From positions 248,001 to 312,000 of the forward strand of contig JALOBK010000001.1 in NCBI GenBank assembly GCA_023228325.1: DNA of 64,000 bases. The letters run 5' to 3'. The notes below the pieces were generated by a model that saw only the letters and a program-made list of their open reading frames with translations, had not been told where the DNA came from and made no database searches. This document shows, in pieces, positions 42,679-51,468 of the stretch (positions within the stretch are counted from its first letter, which is position 1; every line of letters starts with the position of its first letter). The position numbers and the translations under genes were made by a program. Source of the DNA: a bacterium (GTDB taxonomy: Bacteria > Auribacterota > UBA6266).

Positions 42679-42710
42679 AATCTACTCCTATATCGCTTAG
42701 TTAAGGTATT

Positions 42711-42739
42711 TATATAACATATTATCCGATTTTTGACAA
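42711..42739 (-). promoter_or_regulatory. Promoter candidate for the secreted 180-aa protein gene
   Basis: TTGTCA (42734-42739) and TATATA (42711-42716) on the minus strand are 17 bp apart, in the 68-bp gap after the peptidase gene. The next gene has a good RBS, so an internal start of transcription is likely here. Confidence 0.5.
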
Positions 42740-42746
42740 CTATTAT

Positions 42747-43385
42747 TTAATCTTCAAGGTGTTCATCAACATAAATTGAAAGCATTTCCCTTATCTTCTC
42801 AGGCGGCCGGACTATAAAATAATGGTCTACAATAACATGGCCCATCTCATGGACAAGCACGGAATCGCTTATATCCGCCTCGGTCGTGTATATTGTCCTG
42901 AACTTATGGATGTAAAAAGCCTGGTATTTCCGCTTCTCCCCGAAAATATAATAATACTCTTCGCCTAACTCCCTGCTGTTCCGGAAAACGACTATTTTAA
43001 TATCCTTGCACCTGGGCGCCATTCCAAGCAGTTGTTTCGCCTTATTAAATATGATATCCGTCCTGTAAGCTATTTTTTCCTCGTAATCCTTTAGATAAGA
43101 AGGCGTAGGCTTCGCGCTGAAAAAGAAAGACCTTTTTCTTAGTTTCTTTTCCATTGATTTCAGGTTTGCATCGGGCCTCACATATATTGTAAAATACGCG
43201 CTGTCTATCTGTTTCCAGTCTTTATCCCTTTCTAAAAGGTTCTCCTGCCTCAACAATGTGTCGCCGGAAGAAATAATACATTTTTTCTCAGCCATAAGAA
43301 ATGAACTGACAATTACGGCAAAAAACAATACCGCGAAAACCGCCGGATAAAACTTACTGTTTTTATTCAGGATGTCGTTACGCAT
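42747..43385 (-). CDS. Membrane-anchored HExxH metallopeptidase-like protein
   Basis: A 212-aa protein. A membrane anchor or signal lies at residues 13-31, followed by an extracytoplasmic domain with a zinc-protease motif HEMGH (His180, Glu181, His184) in SVLVHEMGHVIVDHYF. The acidic end (IYVDEHLED) could give the third ligand, as in gluzincins. The layout resembles peptidase MA-like (DUF1570) proteins, though shorter. It may process an export component in the periplasm. It lies 22 bp after the HAMP-domain gene. Confidence 0.72.
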   Translation of the reverse strand: MRNDILNKNSKFYPAVFAVLFFAVIVSSFLMAEKKCIISSGDTLLRQENLLERDKDWKQIDSAYFTIYVRPDANLKSMEKKLRKRSFFFSAKPTPSYLKDYEEKIAYRTDIIFNKAKQLLGMAPRCKDIKIVVFRNSRELGEEYYYIFGEKRKYQAFYIHKFRTIYTTEADISDSVLVHEMGHVIVDHYFIVRPPEKIREMLSIYVDEHLED

Positions 43386-43407
43386 TTGTATTATTCCGTC
43401 ACATTAT

Positions 43408-43953
43408 TCAAGTTGAAAATTTAGAAAGAACCGCTTTTAGTTTAGCCATGTTTTCGCCGGATTCTTTGTCCGTCCGGGATTTTTCAAGTTCATTGACCGC
43501 GTCCTTGATGTCCTGGACATTGCTCTTTAATTGCAGTGTCATTTCATCAAGTTCATTGGAAAGGGATTTTATTTCATCCAGTTCCCTCACGCTAAACCTT
43601 TTTTTCAGGTTTCCCCCTGTTATATCCTTGATCTCCCTTTCTATCCTCTTCAAGGGCCCGGCAATCCTGTTTGATGTGTAAAGCGTTAAAATTATTGTTC
43701 CCAGCCCCACTGATATCATCACGACCGCCCCGCTCATTATGACAGCGGGAAGGATGAAATCGGCGGTAGTTTTCATTTCAAGGCGGGAATTGATAAATGC
43801 CGTTGTAACAGTAGAGCGGGTCATCGCGTATATAAGCAAACCCGCGAGAACAGAGCCTATTACAACCAGGACGCAAAAAGTAATAATAAACTTCTGCTGG
43901 AATTTAGCTTTTGTAAAGCGTCTTTTTCTTTTATGGACCTTCTCCGTTTTCAT
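43408..43953 (-). CDS. HAMP-domain membrane protein
   Basis: A 181-aa protein with two membrane helices (about residues 24-45 and 70-92), the second followed directly by a HAMP linker (TSNRIAGPLKRIEREIKDITGG, about 92-115) and a coiled coil to about residue 165. No kinase, cyclase or receiver output domain follows. It resembles the HAMP-only proteins seen in exopolysaccharide loci and may pass a membrane signal by direct contact. The basic N-terminus KRKRR stays in the cytoplasm. Confidence 0.8.
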   Translation of the reverse strand: MKTEKVHKRKRRFTKAKFQQKFIITFCVLVVIGSVLAGLLIYAMTRSTVTTAFINSRLEMKTTADFILPAVIMSGAVVMISVGLGTIILTLYTSNRIAGPLKRIEREIKDITGGNLKKRFSVRELDEIKSLSNELDEMTLQLKSNVQDIKDAVNELEKSRTDKESGENMAKLKAVLSKFST

Positions 43954-43966
43954 AGAAAATTCTCCG

Positions 43967-44818
43967 TTAATCCAGATTTATTTTATCAAGCAATTCTTCA
44001 TTCACTTCAACTTTTGCCTTGCCCCTTACTTCCAGCGCCCATAATTCCATTGCCATTTCCTTCTTTTTCTCAAGGATATTTTCCTTTATCTGCTGTGAAA
44101 TCTTCTCTATCGGCGCGATATCCCTGACTTCTTCCTTTGTAAGTCTCATTACAACCCATCCGTTTCCATATCTTACGGGAACGCTTATTCCGCCCGGCGT
44201 CAACTCAAAAAGTTTGTTTTCCATCGAATCGGGCAAATCCCCGGCGACCCACCAGTCCGCGGGCTCATCGGAAAGAATATTATCCTTCAGTTCTTTTTTA
44301 ACTTTTTCAAAGTTTTCTCCCGCCGCCGAAAGTTTATCCGCTGTTTCTTTTGAAGAAAGAACCGTAAGTCCGGCAAACATCTTCCGCCGCATCTTCTTGT
44401 ATTCATATAATATTTCGGCGTCTTTAACCGAAACATCCCCCGTGATTTCCGCGGCTTTCCTGTTCAGGAGCAGTTTCAGCAGCGCCTGCTGCCAGTAATG
44501 TTCGATATCCCGCATAAATTCCTTATCTTTGTCAAAATTCAGTTTCTGCGCTTCCTGGAGAAGGATGTTTTTCATAACCAGATTTTCCAGAATCTCTTCT
44601 TTCGCCGTCGCCGGATCTTTTGAGAAATACCTGTCTATTAAGGGATATTCCGCCTGCTCCTTGAATTCTCCGACCGTAAGCCCATAACCATTGATAGACG
44701 CGACAACCTCATCATCGCTTAACCGCCCGGCCGGCGTTTCCGTGATATCCTTTTTCGAACATCCGTTAACAAATGCAACCGTAACCGCGATTACAACAAA
44801 AACTAAAAATTTTTTCAT
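43967..44818 (-). CDS. PpiC/SurA-type peptidyl-prolyl isomerase lipoprotein
   Basis: A 283-aa protein with a lipoprotein signal (VNGC, lipid on Cys20). A SurA-like N-terminal helical chaperone region (about 35-135) and a parvulin domain (about 140-245; PADWWVAGDLPDSMENKLFEL, then GWVVMRL) follow. EpsD-type proteins in other exopolysaccharide loci have this build and are thought to assist export proteins. It lies between the initiating sugar transferase and the HAMP gene in the same direction. Confidence 0.85.
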   Translation of the reverse strand: MKKFLVFVVIAVTVAFVNGCSKKDITETPAGRLSDDEVVASINGYGLTVGEFKEQAEYPLIDRYFSKDPATAKEEILENLVMKNILLQEAQKLNFDKDKEFMRDIEHYWQQALLKLLLNRKAAEITGDVSVKDAEILYEYKKMRRKMFAGLTVLSSKETADKLSAAGENFEKVKKELKDNILSDEPADWWVAGDLPDSMENKLFELTPGGISVPVRYGNGWVVMRLTKEEVRDIAPIEKISQQIKENILEKKKEMAMELWALEVRGKAKVEVNEELLDKINLD

Positions 44819-44857
44819 ATTTATATCACCTTCCCCCGGTTTAAAATAATTCAGCCC

Positions 44858-46309
44858 TTAATACGCTCCTTTACCGAATATTACGACAGGAATCGTCCTC
44901 ATCAAAATCATAAAATCAAGCCACAGTGACCAGTTGTCCAGATATTTCAGGTCCAGCTTCATCCATTCATCGAAACCTATTTCGTTCCTGCCGCTTATCT
45001 GCCACAGGCATGTAAGCCCCGGCCTCATCGATAACCTTCTCATCTGCCACGGTTCATATTTTGCCACTTCCTTCGGTATAGGCGGCCTGGGCCCCACCAG
45101 GCTCATCCTGCCCGTAAAAACATTGAAGAGCTGAGGCAGTTCATCTACGCTGAATTTCCGCAGCAATCTGCCTACCGACGTAACTCTCGGGTCTTTCTTT
45201 ATTTTAAATACGGGGCCGGTCATAATGTTTTTATCGGTCACCGAATCAATATTTTTATGGGAACCCTGGTACATCGTCCTGAATTTATACAGTATGAATT
45301 TTCTGCCGTTAAGGCCGACCCTTTTCTGCAAAAAGAAAACAGGACCTTTTGAAGTCGCTTTTATCAAAACCGCGCAAAACAAAAACAGCGGGCTGAAAAT
45401 AATTATACATATAGCGGATACAACAATATCAACGGCCCTTTTCACAAAAAGTTCCCATTCCTTGGCTACGGTGGTATCAAAGGTAATGAGAGGAACCCCG
45501 TCAAACTCGGTTTGCCTCGCCCGGGCAATCTTCAACTCGAATAAATCAACGGCGACTGTGGCTTTAATGCCTTTGGTTTCGCATGCGAGTATGGCTTTCT
45601 CTATGTAATTCAACCTTGAGCGCGGAATGACAAAAATAACCTCGTCCACTGTCCACTTGTTCAATATTTCCCCTACATCTTTTAAGGAACCCGCTATATC
45701 GCTTTTATCAATATCTTTATGTTCTCTTCCGGGCTCATCATCAATTATCCCGAGTATCCTGATGCCCCATTCCCTGTGTTTCTTTATCCTGTCTATAAAA
45801 TCTCTGGCTCTTTTCCCCGTGCCTACAATCAATATCCTGCGGAAATTATACCCTTGCTCGCGAGCATAATGCATCATAGAGAATAAAATCAACTTTTCCA
45901 GATACAGGAAAAACGAACCGCAAATCACAAATATCGCGAAGAAAAGCCTGCTGACATATTTGATTTTAAACAGGAATGCCACAGTGGAAAAAGCGACTAT
46001 CAGCAAGACAGCGGATTTTATGATTACCCACGCCACTTCAAGGTATGATTTTGTCCTCATCGAGTGATACATGCCGCTCGTATAAAGCATGGCGCACCAG
46101 AGGGGAACAACCACAAAAAGCACTATCAGGTAATTCGCCATCGCTACGGGAGGCCTTGAAGCCAGTTCAACAGAAGGAAAAACATCAAACGTATAAACAA
46201 GATGAAAATGCCGGCGGAGGAAAAAAGCGAAAAGGAAAGAAACGGCTATTACGACACCGTCCAGAAATATTAATACACGCCTTATGACTTCGTCTTTTTC
46301 TTTTAACAC
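44858..46309 (-). CDS. Undecaprenyl-phosphate sugar phosphotransferase (initiating enzyme)
   Basis: A 483-aa WbaP/EpsE-type polyprenyl glycosylphosphotransferase. Four to five N-terminal membrane helices (about residues 10-145) and a Rossmann-like CoA-binding domain (RILIVGTGKRARDF, about 158-260) come first. A re-entrant helix then leads to the bac_transf catalytic domain: LQKRVGLNGRKFILYKFRTM, then VDELPQLFNVFTGRMSLVGPRPP. It places the first sugar-1-phosphate on the lipid carrier at the inner membrane. The GTG start has GGGGAG upstream. It follows the polymerase gene by 20 bp. Confidence 0.94.
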   Translation of the reverse strand: MLKEKDEVIRRVLIFLDGVVIAVSFLFAFFLRRHFHLVYTFDVFPSVELASRPPVAMANYLIVLFVVVPLWCAMLYTSGMYHSMRTKSYLEVAWVIIKSAVLLIVAFSTVAFLFKIKYVSRLFFAIFVICGSFFLYLEKLILFSMMHYAREQGYNFRRILIVGTGKRARDFIDRIKKHREWGIRILGIIDDEPGREHKDIDKSDIAGSLKDVGEILNKWTVDEVIFVIPRSRLNYIEKAILACETKGIKATVAVDLFELKIARARQTEFDGVPLITFDTTVAKEWELFVKRAVDIVVSAICIIIFSPLFLFCAVLIKATSKGPVFFLQKRVGLNGRKFILYKFRTMYQGSHKNIDSVTDKNIMTGPVFKIKKDPRVTSVGRLLRKFSVDELPQLFNVFTGRMSLVGPRPPIPKEVAKYEPWQMRRLSMRPGLTCLWQISGRNEIGFDEWMKLDLKYLDNWSLWLDFMILMRTIPVVIFGKGAY

Positions 46310-46329
46310 TTAAAATCAACTCCCCTTTT

Positions 46330-47613
46330 TCAGGAAAAGTCTTTCTTAGCCGGAGTTTCGCTTGCTATAAAAGCCATACAGATTATAAATATTATCATAT
46401 TCGCCGGTATATGGAAATTGAAATCCACAAGGCCGTGGATAGATAAACTAAAAATTCCGGCGGCGCACCCCAAAACAACGGAATTGCCCGAAGCAAACCC
46501 CTTATAAATAATTATCCCGAGAATTATCAGCATCAGGGGCAAAGCCAGGATACCCATCTCAGCCGTCATATGCAAATAATCATTATGCGCGAAATTTGCC
46601 CTGTTGTTAAGCCCCTCAGGGCGGTATCTTGAAAAACCCCATACATAGGTTCCGATACCTGTTCCTGTAACAGGGTTCGCCTTTATCATATCCAGGCTTC
46701 CCTTCCATATAAGAAAGCGCGTGGCCATAGACGCCTCACCTGATGGGCCGCCGCCAAGCTCCTCAAAACTTTTTATCCTTTCCGAAACAGCACCATCATT
46801 GTAATAGGCAAAAGCAAAAAGGCACACTATAATCAGAACAATAAAAACCAAACTTTTAAGCGGGACCATATTTTTCCTGACCATAGCCGCATACATAAAA
46901 AACAAAGCCGCTCCCAGGCTTACCCACGCCCCTCTCGACTGGGCCAAAATAAAAGCCGCCGCCATTATTGCCAGAGCTTCGATAACCAGCAATTTCAGAA
47001 ACGGCCCGATATTTTTATAGCGGATAACAACACCCAGCGTCAGGGGTATAGACAGCTCGAGATACCCCGAAAAATGGTTATGGTTTACGTAAGTAGAGGC
47101 AAGAAACTCCGCCGGCCCCCACCACGGATGAGGGAAAAGCCCGAAATACTGCAGGAGCCCGTAAACCGAAAGCCCCGTCGCGCTTAAAATGATAACCGCG
47201 GTTAAATACCTTCTTAAAGGCCGGCTGTAATTCCCGATAATAAGATAAAACAGCCCCGCATAACACACCAGCCGCAGTAAAGCGTAAAAACTGTCGTGCT
47301 TATATATTGAAAAAACAAATGAAACAGCGGCAAGAACTATAAAACCGAAAATTGAAAGGTTTAAAGCCTTTGGGCTGGCTGAGAGATTCAACTTCTCATC
47401 CGAATTGACAACTTTCATCAGCCACAAAAAGATAAGCAACACAATCACAAGCAAAACCGGCGTAATAGACCATATTCTCACAGAACCGCCGCGGGCAACC
47501 GGCGGAAAAACAATCAGAAACGTCAACCCAGCATATAAAATAAAATCGTATATTTTATTCAGCGCTTTCAACCCAGGCCTCTCCGATATAAAGGTTTCGG
47601 TCTTCTTTCTCAT
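46330..47613 (-). CDS. O-antigen ligase/polymerase family protein (first)
   Basis: A 427-aa Wzy/WaaL-type protein with about eleven membrane helices. The large loop has QSRGAWVSLGA before it and the Wzy_C motif NFAHNDYLHMTAEMGILALP. Such proteins polymerise or transfer lipid-linked repeat units on the outer face of the inner membrane. The ATG at 47613 gives a 59-bp overlap with the upstream gene. A TTG at 47571 with GGAGAGG 6 bp upstream is an attractive alternative start and would leave most of the overlap out. Confidence 0.87.
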   Translation of the reverse strand: MRKKTETFISERPGLKALNKIYDFILYAGLTFLIVFPPVARGGSVRIWSITPVLLVIVLLIFLWLMKVVNSDEKLNLSASPKALNLSIFGFIVLAAVSFVFSIYKHDSFYALLRLVCYAGLFYLIIGNYSRPLRRYLTAVIILSATGLSVYGLLQYFGLFPHPWWGPAEFLASTYVNHNHFSGYLELSIPLTLGVVIRYKNIGPFLKLLVIEALAIMAAAFILAQSRGAWVSLGAALFFMYAAMVRKNMVPLKSLVFIVLIIVCLFAFAYYNDGAVSERIKSFEELGGGPSGEASMATRFLIWKGSLDMIKANPVTGTGIGTYVWGFSRYRPEGLNNRANFAHNDYLHMTAEMGILALPLMLIILGIIIYKGFASGNSVVLGCAAGIFSLSIHGLVDFNFHIPANMIIFIICMAFIASETPAKKDFS

Positions 47614-48751
47614 TTCCCCCGTCGTTGATAAACATTATGCTTATAATTTTATCCCCGCCATCTGAATCAATATCAAAAGAATATTCTTTCCAATCTAAAG
47701 TGTCTACAAATGTCTCCCCAATGATTTCATCATCCAACAAAACAACCATATATGGCCACATATCATCTGATTTTGTGCCTCTGGCGCATATGCTAAGTTT
47801 AGCTCTGCCGGAAGGAAATTCGGCGGCTCCAAAAATAATGCCGTTAAAAAACATATTCCCGTGGGCAATATCCTGCTCTCCCTGTTCCGATACCCCAAGC
47901 CAACTTCCGCTATTAATCGTTTTTGTATTTAGCTCATCTAAACCCGAAAGAAGGTTTTCTTTTATTTCTTTGATTCGAGCCATTTTGCTATTTAATGACT
48001 CTGTATCAAAGGCCCGTCTTAATTCCTGTATCTTATTATACTGCTCTCTCCATTGCCGGATTAATTCAGCTTTTTGGGTTATAAACAAAAACAACAATTC
48101 ATTCGCTGACAAAACATCCGGCGTGATTTCTTTAAGGACAGAATACTTTCCTGTCAAATCCCACACCATGGGATAAACATAAATAGAATACCACGGCCTT
48201 TTATTTAAAGAATATCTCAGGCGTCCTGTAATGAACTTTTTATCTTTGTCATCCAGCTCATCATATATGCGCATACCATCATAACCGATTATATATGAAG
48301 CATTAAAGCCGTTGGGGTCATTTTCATAAGCTTTCCTAAAAAACCCCATCGCTTCCTTTGACAACTTACCAATTGTTGAAGACCTTTTGTCCGTTATATC
48401 CGACAGCTTTACCTTTATTCGGGCAATCTTTAAGGGATATTCCTGCCAGCATGGATTTAAGGAAGATGCTTTGGCATATAAATCCCCCGCTAAAAGCAGT
48501 AATTTTTTGGCATCCTTTGAGAAATCGCTCTGATACAGCAGGAAATCCGCATAGTCTGAATAGCGGCTTGAATCAAAAGGGTTTGTTTTTATTGATTTCC
48601 AGAAAAAACTTTCCGCTTTATTCCAGAGATATTTATCCCTGTGTAATTCGGCCATCTCCCTATCGCAGAAAGAGATATAATTCTGAATTATCGCGAATAC
48701 AAGCAATGCGGATACTGTTAAAATTGCTATATTTAAAACAAATCTTCTCAT
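47555..48751 (-). CDS. Membrane-anchored TPR-like protein with C-terminal CBM60-like domain
   Basis: A 398-aa protein. One N-terminal membrane helix (residues 7-25) is followed by TPR-like helices (about 40-260; FFWKSIKTNPFDSSRYSDYA, FFRKAYENDPNGFNASYI). The C-terminus (about 290-395) is a beta-sandwich with PYMVVLLDDEIIGETFV and IMFINDGG...EDRNLYIGEAWV. This is the pattern of calcium-dependent xylan-binding CBM60-like domains (F-x-N-D then D-R-N-L-Y). It likely sits in the periplasm and holds the growing glycan next to the polymerase, whose gene overlaps its 3' end. It is the first gene of the minus arm. Confidence 0.75.
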   Translation of the reverse strand: MRRFVLNIAILTVSALLVFAIIQNYISFCDREMAELHRDKYLWNKAESFFWKSIKTNPFDSSRYSDYADFLLYQSDFSKDAKKLLLLAGDLYAKASSLNPCWQEYPLKIARIKVKLSDITDKRSSTIGKLSKEAMGFFRKAYENDPNGFNASYIIGYDGMRIYDELDDKDKKFITGRLRYSLNKRPWYSIYVYPMVWDLTGKYSVLKEITPDVLSANELLFLFITQKAELIRQWREQYNKIQELRRAFDTESLNSKMARIKEIKENLLSGLDELNTKTINSGSWLGVSEQGEQDIAHGNMFFNGIIFGAAEFPSGRAKLSICARGTKSDDMWPYMVVLLDDEIIGETFVDTLDWKEYSFDIDSDGGDKIISIMFINDGGNEKEDRNLYIGEAWVESAE

Positions 48752-48896
48752 TGTTTTTTAATATTGCTACTTAATCCTTATCTGAAATACCCCTATTAAA
48801 TATTCTTAAGTATATTACAATATATGGTATTATAAATAGAGTTTCAGGTGTTTTCTATATTAATTATTAAGCCTTGCTTAAAAATAAGAGCCTTTA
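48752..48896. promoter_or_regulatory. Divergent promoter region of the exopolysaccharide locus
   Basis: The 145 bp between the two divergent arms are strongly AT-rich. On the minus strand a perfect TATAAT (48829-48834) has TAGAAA (48852-48857) 17 bp upstream. A plus-strand -10-like TATTAT lies in the same place, but I see no good -35 for it. A small hairpin (TTAAGC/GCTTAA) precedes the plus-strand gene. Confidence 0.45.
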
Positions 48897-50339
48897 ATGA
48901 AATTTTTTGAACACTCCGTATATTATAACAATAAACTTCTGCTAACATTTTTTGCAGCCGTTTTTTCCGCACTGATACTCATTAATATGGGAAAAATCCA
49001 GACCAAATGGCTGCTGGCCTTTATTATGCTGGTATCATTCCCTATTTTCGTGTTTATCATCGGGTCATTAAAAAAATCCCTTTTAGCAATACTTATCTTC
49101 AGCTTCTCTATGAGAATGGATTTTAACCCGTGGTACAATAATTCAGGTTTTGGGATACCCGTTTCACTCTCCGGTTTAATAATACTCAGCCTTTATGCCT
49201 TATGGTTTTTTGAAGTAATGCAGAAAAAAGAGCGCCCGAAATTATTCCCCTCCATCACCATTCCGATAACATTATTAGTCCTATGGTCGGGCCTTTCTTT
49301 TCTGGTAGCGGCAAAACCCTACAATGTCTTATATGGTTTCGTATTTGCCATGGAATTCCTGCTTTGCTATTTTTACATCGCTAACCTGTCCGATTCAAAA
49401 AGTTATATGCCTTTCATCCTGAACTGCATAGCCTTCACGGTAATATTTTCATCCGCTATAGGTATTATACAGTACTTTTTCCCGGGACGTCTGAATCTTC
49501 AGTTTCTCGGATGGGAAGACGACGCCTTAAAACTGAGATACGGAAGCGCGCTGATAATCAGGGCTGTCGGGTTTCTCGGGCACGCAAACGCCCTGGCAAA
49601 ATTCTTAAACTGCTGGCTTCCCGCATTATTCATATTTTCTTTTATCTCGGAAAAATCAAAATATAAAATATTCCATATGGCCTCTTTTTCTCTCGGTGTT
49701 TTAACCCTTATTCTGACTTTTTCAAGAGGCGGATGGCTGTCTTTCTTTTTCTCGATTATCTTGATAATGTTCATACTGATGTCCAGAAACGAAATAAATA
49801 TAAAATTCGCCGGGATTGCCCGCATACTAATCGCGGTAGCGGTTGTAATCATAATCGCGGCGTTGCCTTTCTACCGCCACATACAACAAAGGCTGAAAAG
49901 AGATGATTATGACGCCGCGGCAAACAGAATTACACTGGCAAAAACAGCTTTCCAAATAATAAGGGAGCGGCCTCTATCCGGAACCGGCCTTAAAAATTAC
50001 GAGTCTATGACATCCTATACTCCTTTTGTCGGCAATACACCTACCGTACACAATGTCTATCTTCATACAGCGGCGGAACTTGGCATTCCGGCGGCTTTAA
50101 TATTCATATATATCTACATAGCGTTCTTTTTTAAAGGATTTAACGCGCTTAAGCGCGGCGACAGGGTAGTGGTTTTATTTATCCTCGGATTAATCGCGGG
50201 CCTTGCCGCGAATTTTCTCCACGGGATGTTTGAACTCGGCAATATAGGAGACAGCGCTTTCCTGCCTGTCGCTTTTATAGGAGGCCTCATAATCTGCCTC
50301 AAAAACTCACCGGAAGAAAATGGGCAGGATCAGGTATGA
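48897..50339 (+). CDS. O-antigen ligase/polymerase family protein (second)
   Basis: A 480-aa polytopic protein with about eleven to twelve membrane helices and Wzy_C motifs FSRGGWLSFFFS and TVHNVYLHTAAELGIPAAL. It is only distantly similar to the polymerase-like protein on the minus arm, so one may be the polymerase and the other a ligase. It heads the plus arm. Its stop overlaps the next start (ATGA). RBS is weak, and the leader is AT-rich. Confidence 0.86.
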   Translation: MKFFEHSVYYNNKLLLTFFAAVFSALILINMGKIQTKWLLAFIMLVSFPIFVFIIGSLKKSLLAILIFSFSMRMDFNPWYNNSGFGIPVSLSGLIILSLYALWFFEVMQKKERPKLFPSITIPITLLVLWSGLSFLVAAKPYNVLYGFVFAMEFLLCYFYIANLSDSKSYMPFILNCIAFTVIFSSAIGIIQYFFPGRLNLQFLGWEDDALKLRYGSALIIRAVGFLGHANALAKFLNCWLPALFIFSFISEKSKYKIFHMASFSLGVLTLILTFSRGGWLSFFFSIILIMFILMSRNEINIKFAGIARILIAVAVVIIIAALPFYRHIQQRLKRDDYDAAANRITLAKTAFQIIRERPLSGTGLKNYESMTSYTPFVGNTPTVHNVYLHTAAELGIPAALIFIYIYIAFFFKGFNALKRGDRVVVLFILGLIAGLAANFLHGMFELGNIGDSAFLPVAFIGGLIICLKNSPEENGQDQV

Positions 50340-51466
50340 AAATAGCCATAGACGCCCATTGCATAGGCAAAAACCTCGCGGGGAATAATACTTACACAAT
50401 AAATTTAGTCAACAATCTGCTCAAATTATATCCCCGACATAAATGGATAATTTACATTTCTCCCGCAGGAAAAACGCTCATCACGAATAATAACTCCAAT
50501 GTGAAATTAATAACCCTAAAATCCAAATCGCCCCTACGGCGCTATCTTTTTGAAATGCCAAAATCATTAAGAAAAGAAAAACCCGATGTCCTGCACATTC
50601 AATACCACGGCCCGTTTTTCCACAATTGCCCGACAGTCCTGACAGTGCACGATATAAGTTACGAAATATTCCCCCGTTACTTTACCCTTCCGGAAAGATT
50701 AAGACTTCATTTTTCCGTTCCTTACTTTATCAAAAAAGCCAACAGCGTAATCACCGTTTCCGAATACTCAAGAAAAGATATGATTAAAAAATACAAGATT
50801 GAAGAAAATAAAATAAAAACCGTCTATAACGGAATAGACCACGATTTTTATACCGAAAAAACATCTCCTGAAGACACAAAACTGCTGACGGAAGCAGGCA
50901 TAAAAAAACCGTTCCTGCTTTCTGTGGGTTCTCTTCAGCCGAGAAAAAATATAGAGGGCATTCTGCTTGCTTTAAAAAAAATATATAAATCTTTGCCGGA
51001 ACTACGCTGGATAATCACCGGCCCCGAAGGATGGCTTTCCGGCGGGATACATAAAACATTCAAAGAAAACCCGGAATTGCACTCCATAATAAATTTCACG
51101 GGATACGTCCGACCCGAAATGCTCAGGGCTTTATATCGTAACGCCCTAGCTATGATTTATGCGCCATTCTATGAAGGATTCGGTCTGCCTGTGCTTGAAG
51201 CAATGGCATGCGGGGCACCTGTAATAACATCTAATGTTACTTCCCTGCCGGAGGTTGCCGGAAATGCTGCCCTATTGGTAAACCCGAACAACATCGGCGA
51301 AATTGCAGAATCAATAAAAAAAGTCTGGCTATCGGAAAAACTCAGGAGAGAAATGTCTCAAAAGGGAATGGACAGAGCCCGGAATTTCAGCTGGCAGAAA
51401 GCCGCAGAGGAAACTTTTTCGATACTGGAAAGTGCTGTTAAAAAAACACAAAAAAACAAGATTTAA
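50336..51466 (+). CDS. GT4-family glycosyltransferase
   Basis: A 376-aa GT-B retaining glycosyltransferase. The N-terminal acceptor domain includes LTVHDISYEIFPRYF; the C-terminal nucleotide-sugar domain has SVGSLQPRKNI and YAPFYEGFGLPVLEAMACGAPV, with the conserved EX7E glutamates. The form is that of mannosyltransferase-like GT4 enzymes in capsule loci. Cytoplasmic face. It overlaps the previous gene by 4 bp, and the next starts 3 bp later. Donor and linkage cannot be told. Confidence 0.9.
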   Translation: MKIAIDAHCIGKNLAGNNTYTINLVNNLLKLYPRHKWIIYISPAGKTLITNNNSNVKLITLKSKSPLRRYLFEMPKSLRKEKPDVLHIQYHGPFFHNCPTVLTVHDISYEIFPRYFTLPERLRLHFSVPYFIKKANSVITVSEYSRKDMIKKYKIEENKIKTVYNGIDHDFYTEKTSPEDTKLLTEAGIKKPFLLSVGSLQPRKNIEGILLALKKIYKSLPELRWIITGPEGWLSGGIHKTFKENPELHSIINFTGYVRPEMLRALYRNALAMIYAPFYEGFGLPVLEAMACGAPVITSNVTSLPEVAGNAALLVNPNNIGEIAESIKKVWLSEKLRREMSQKGMDRARNFSWQKAAEETFSILESAVKKTQKNKI

Positions 51467-51468
51467 AA

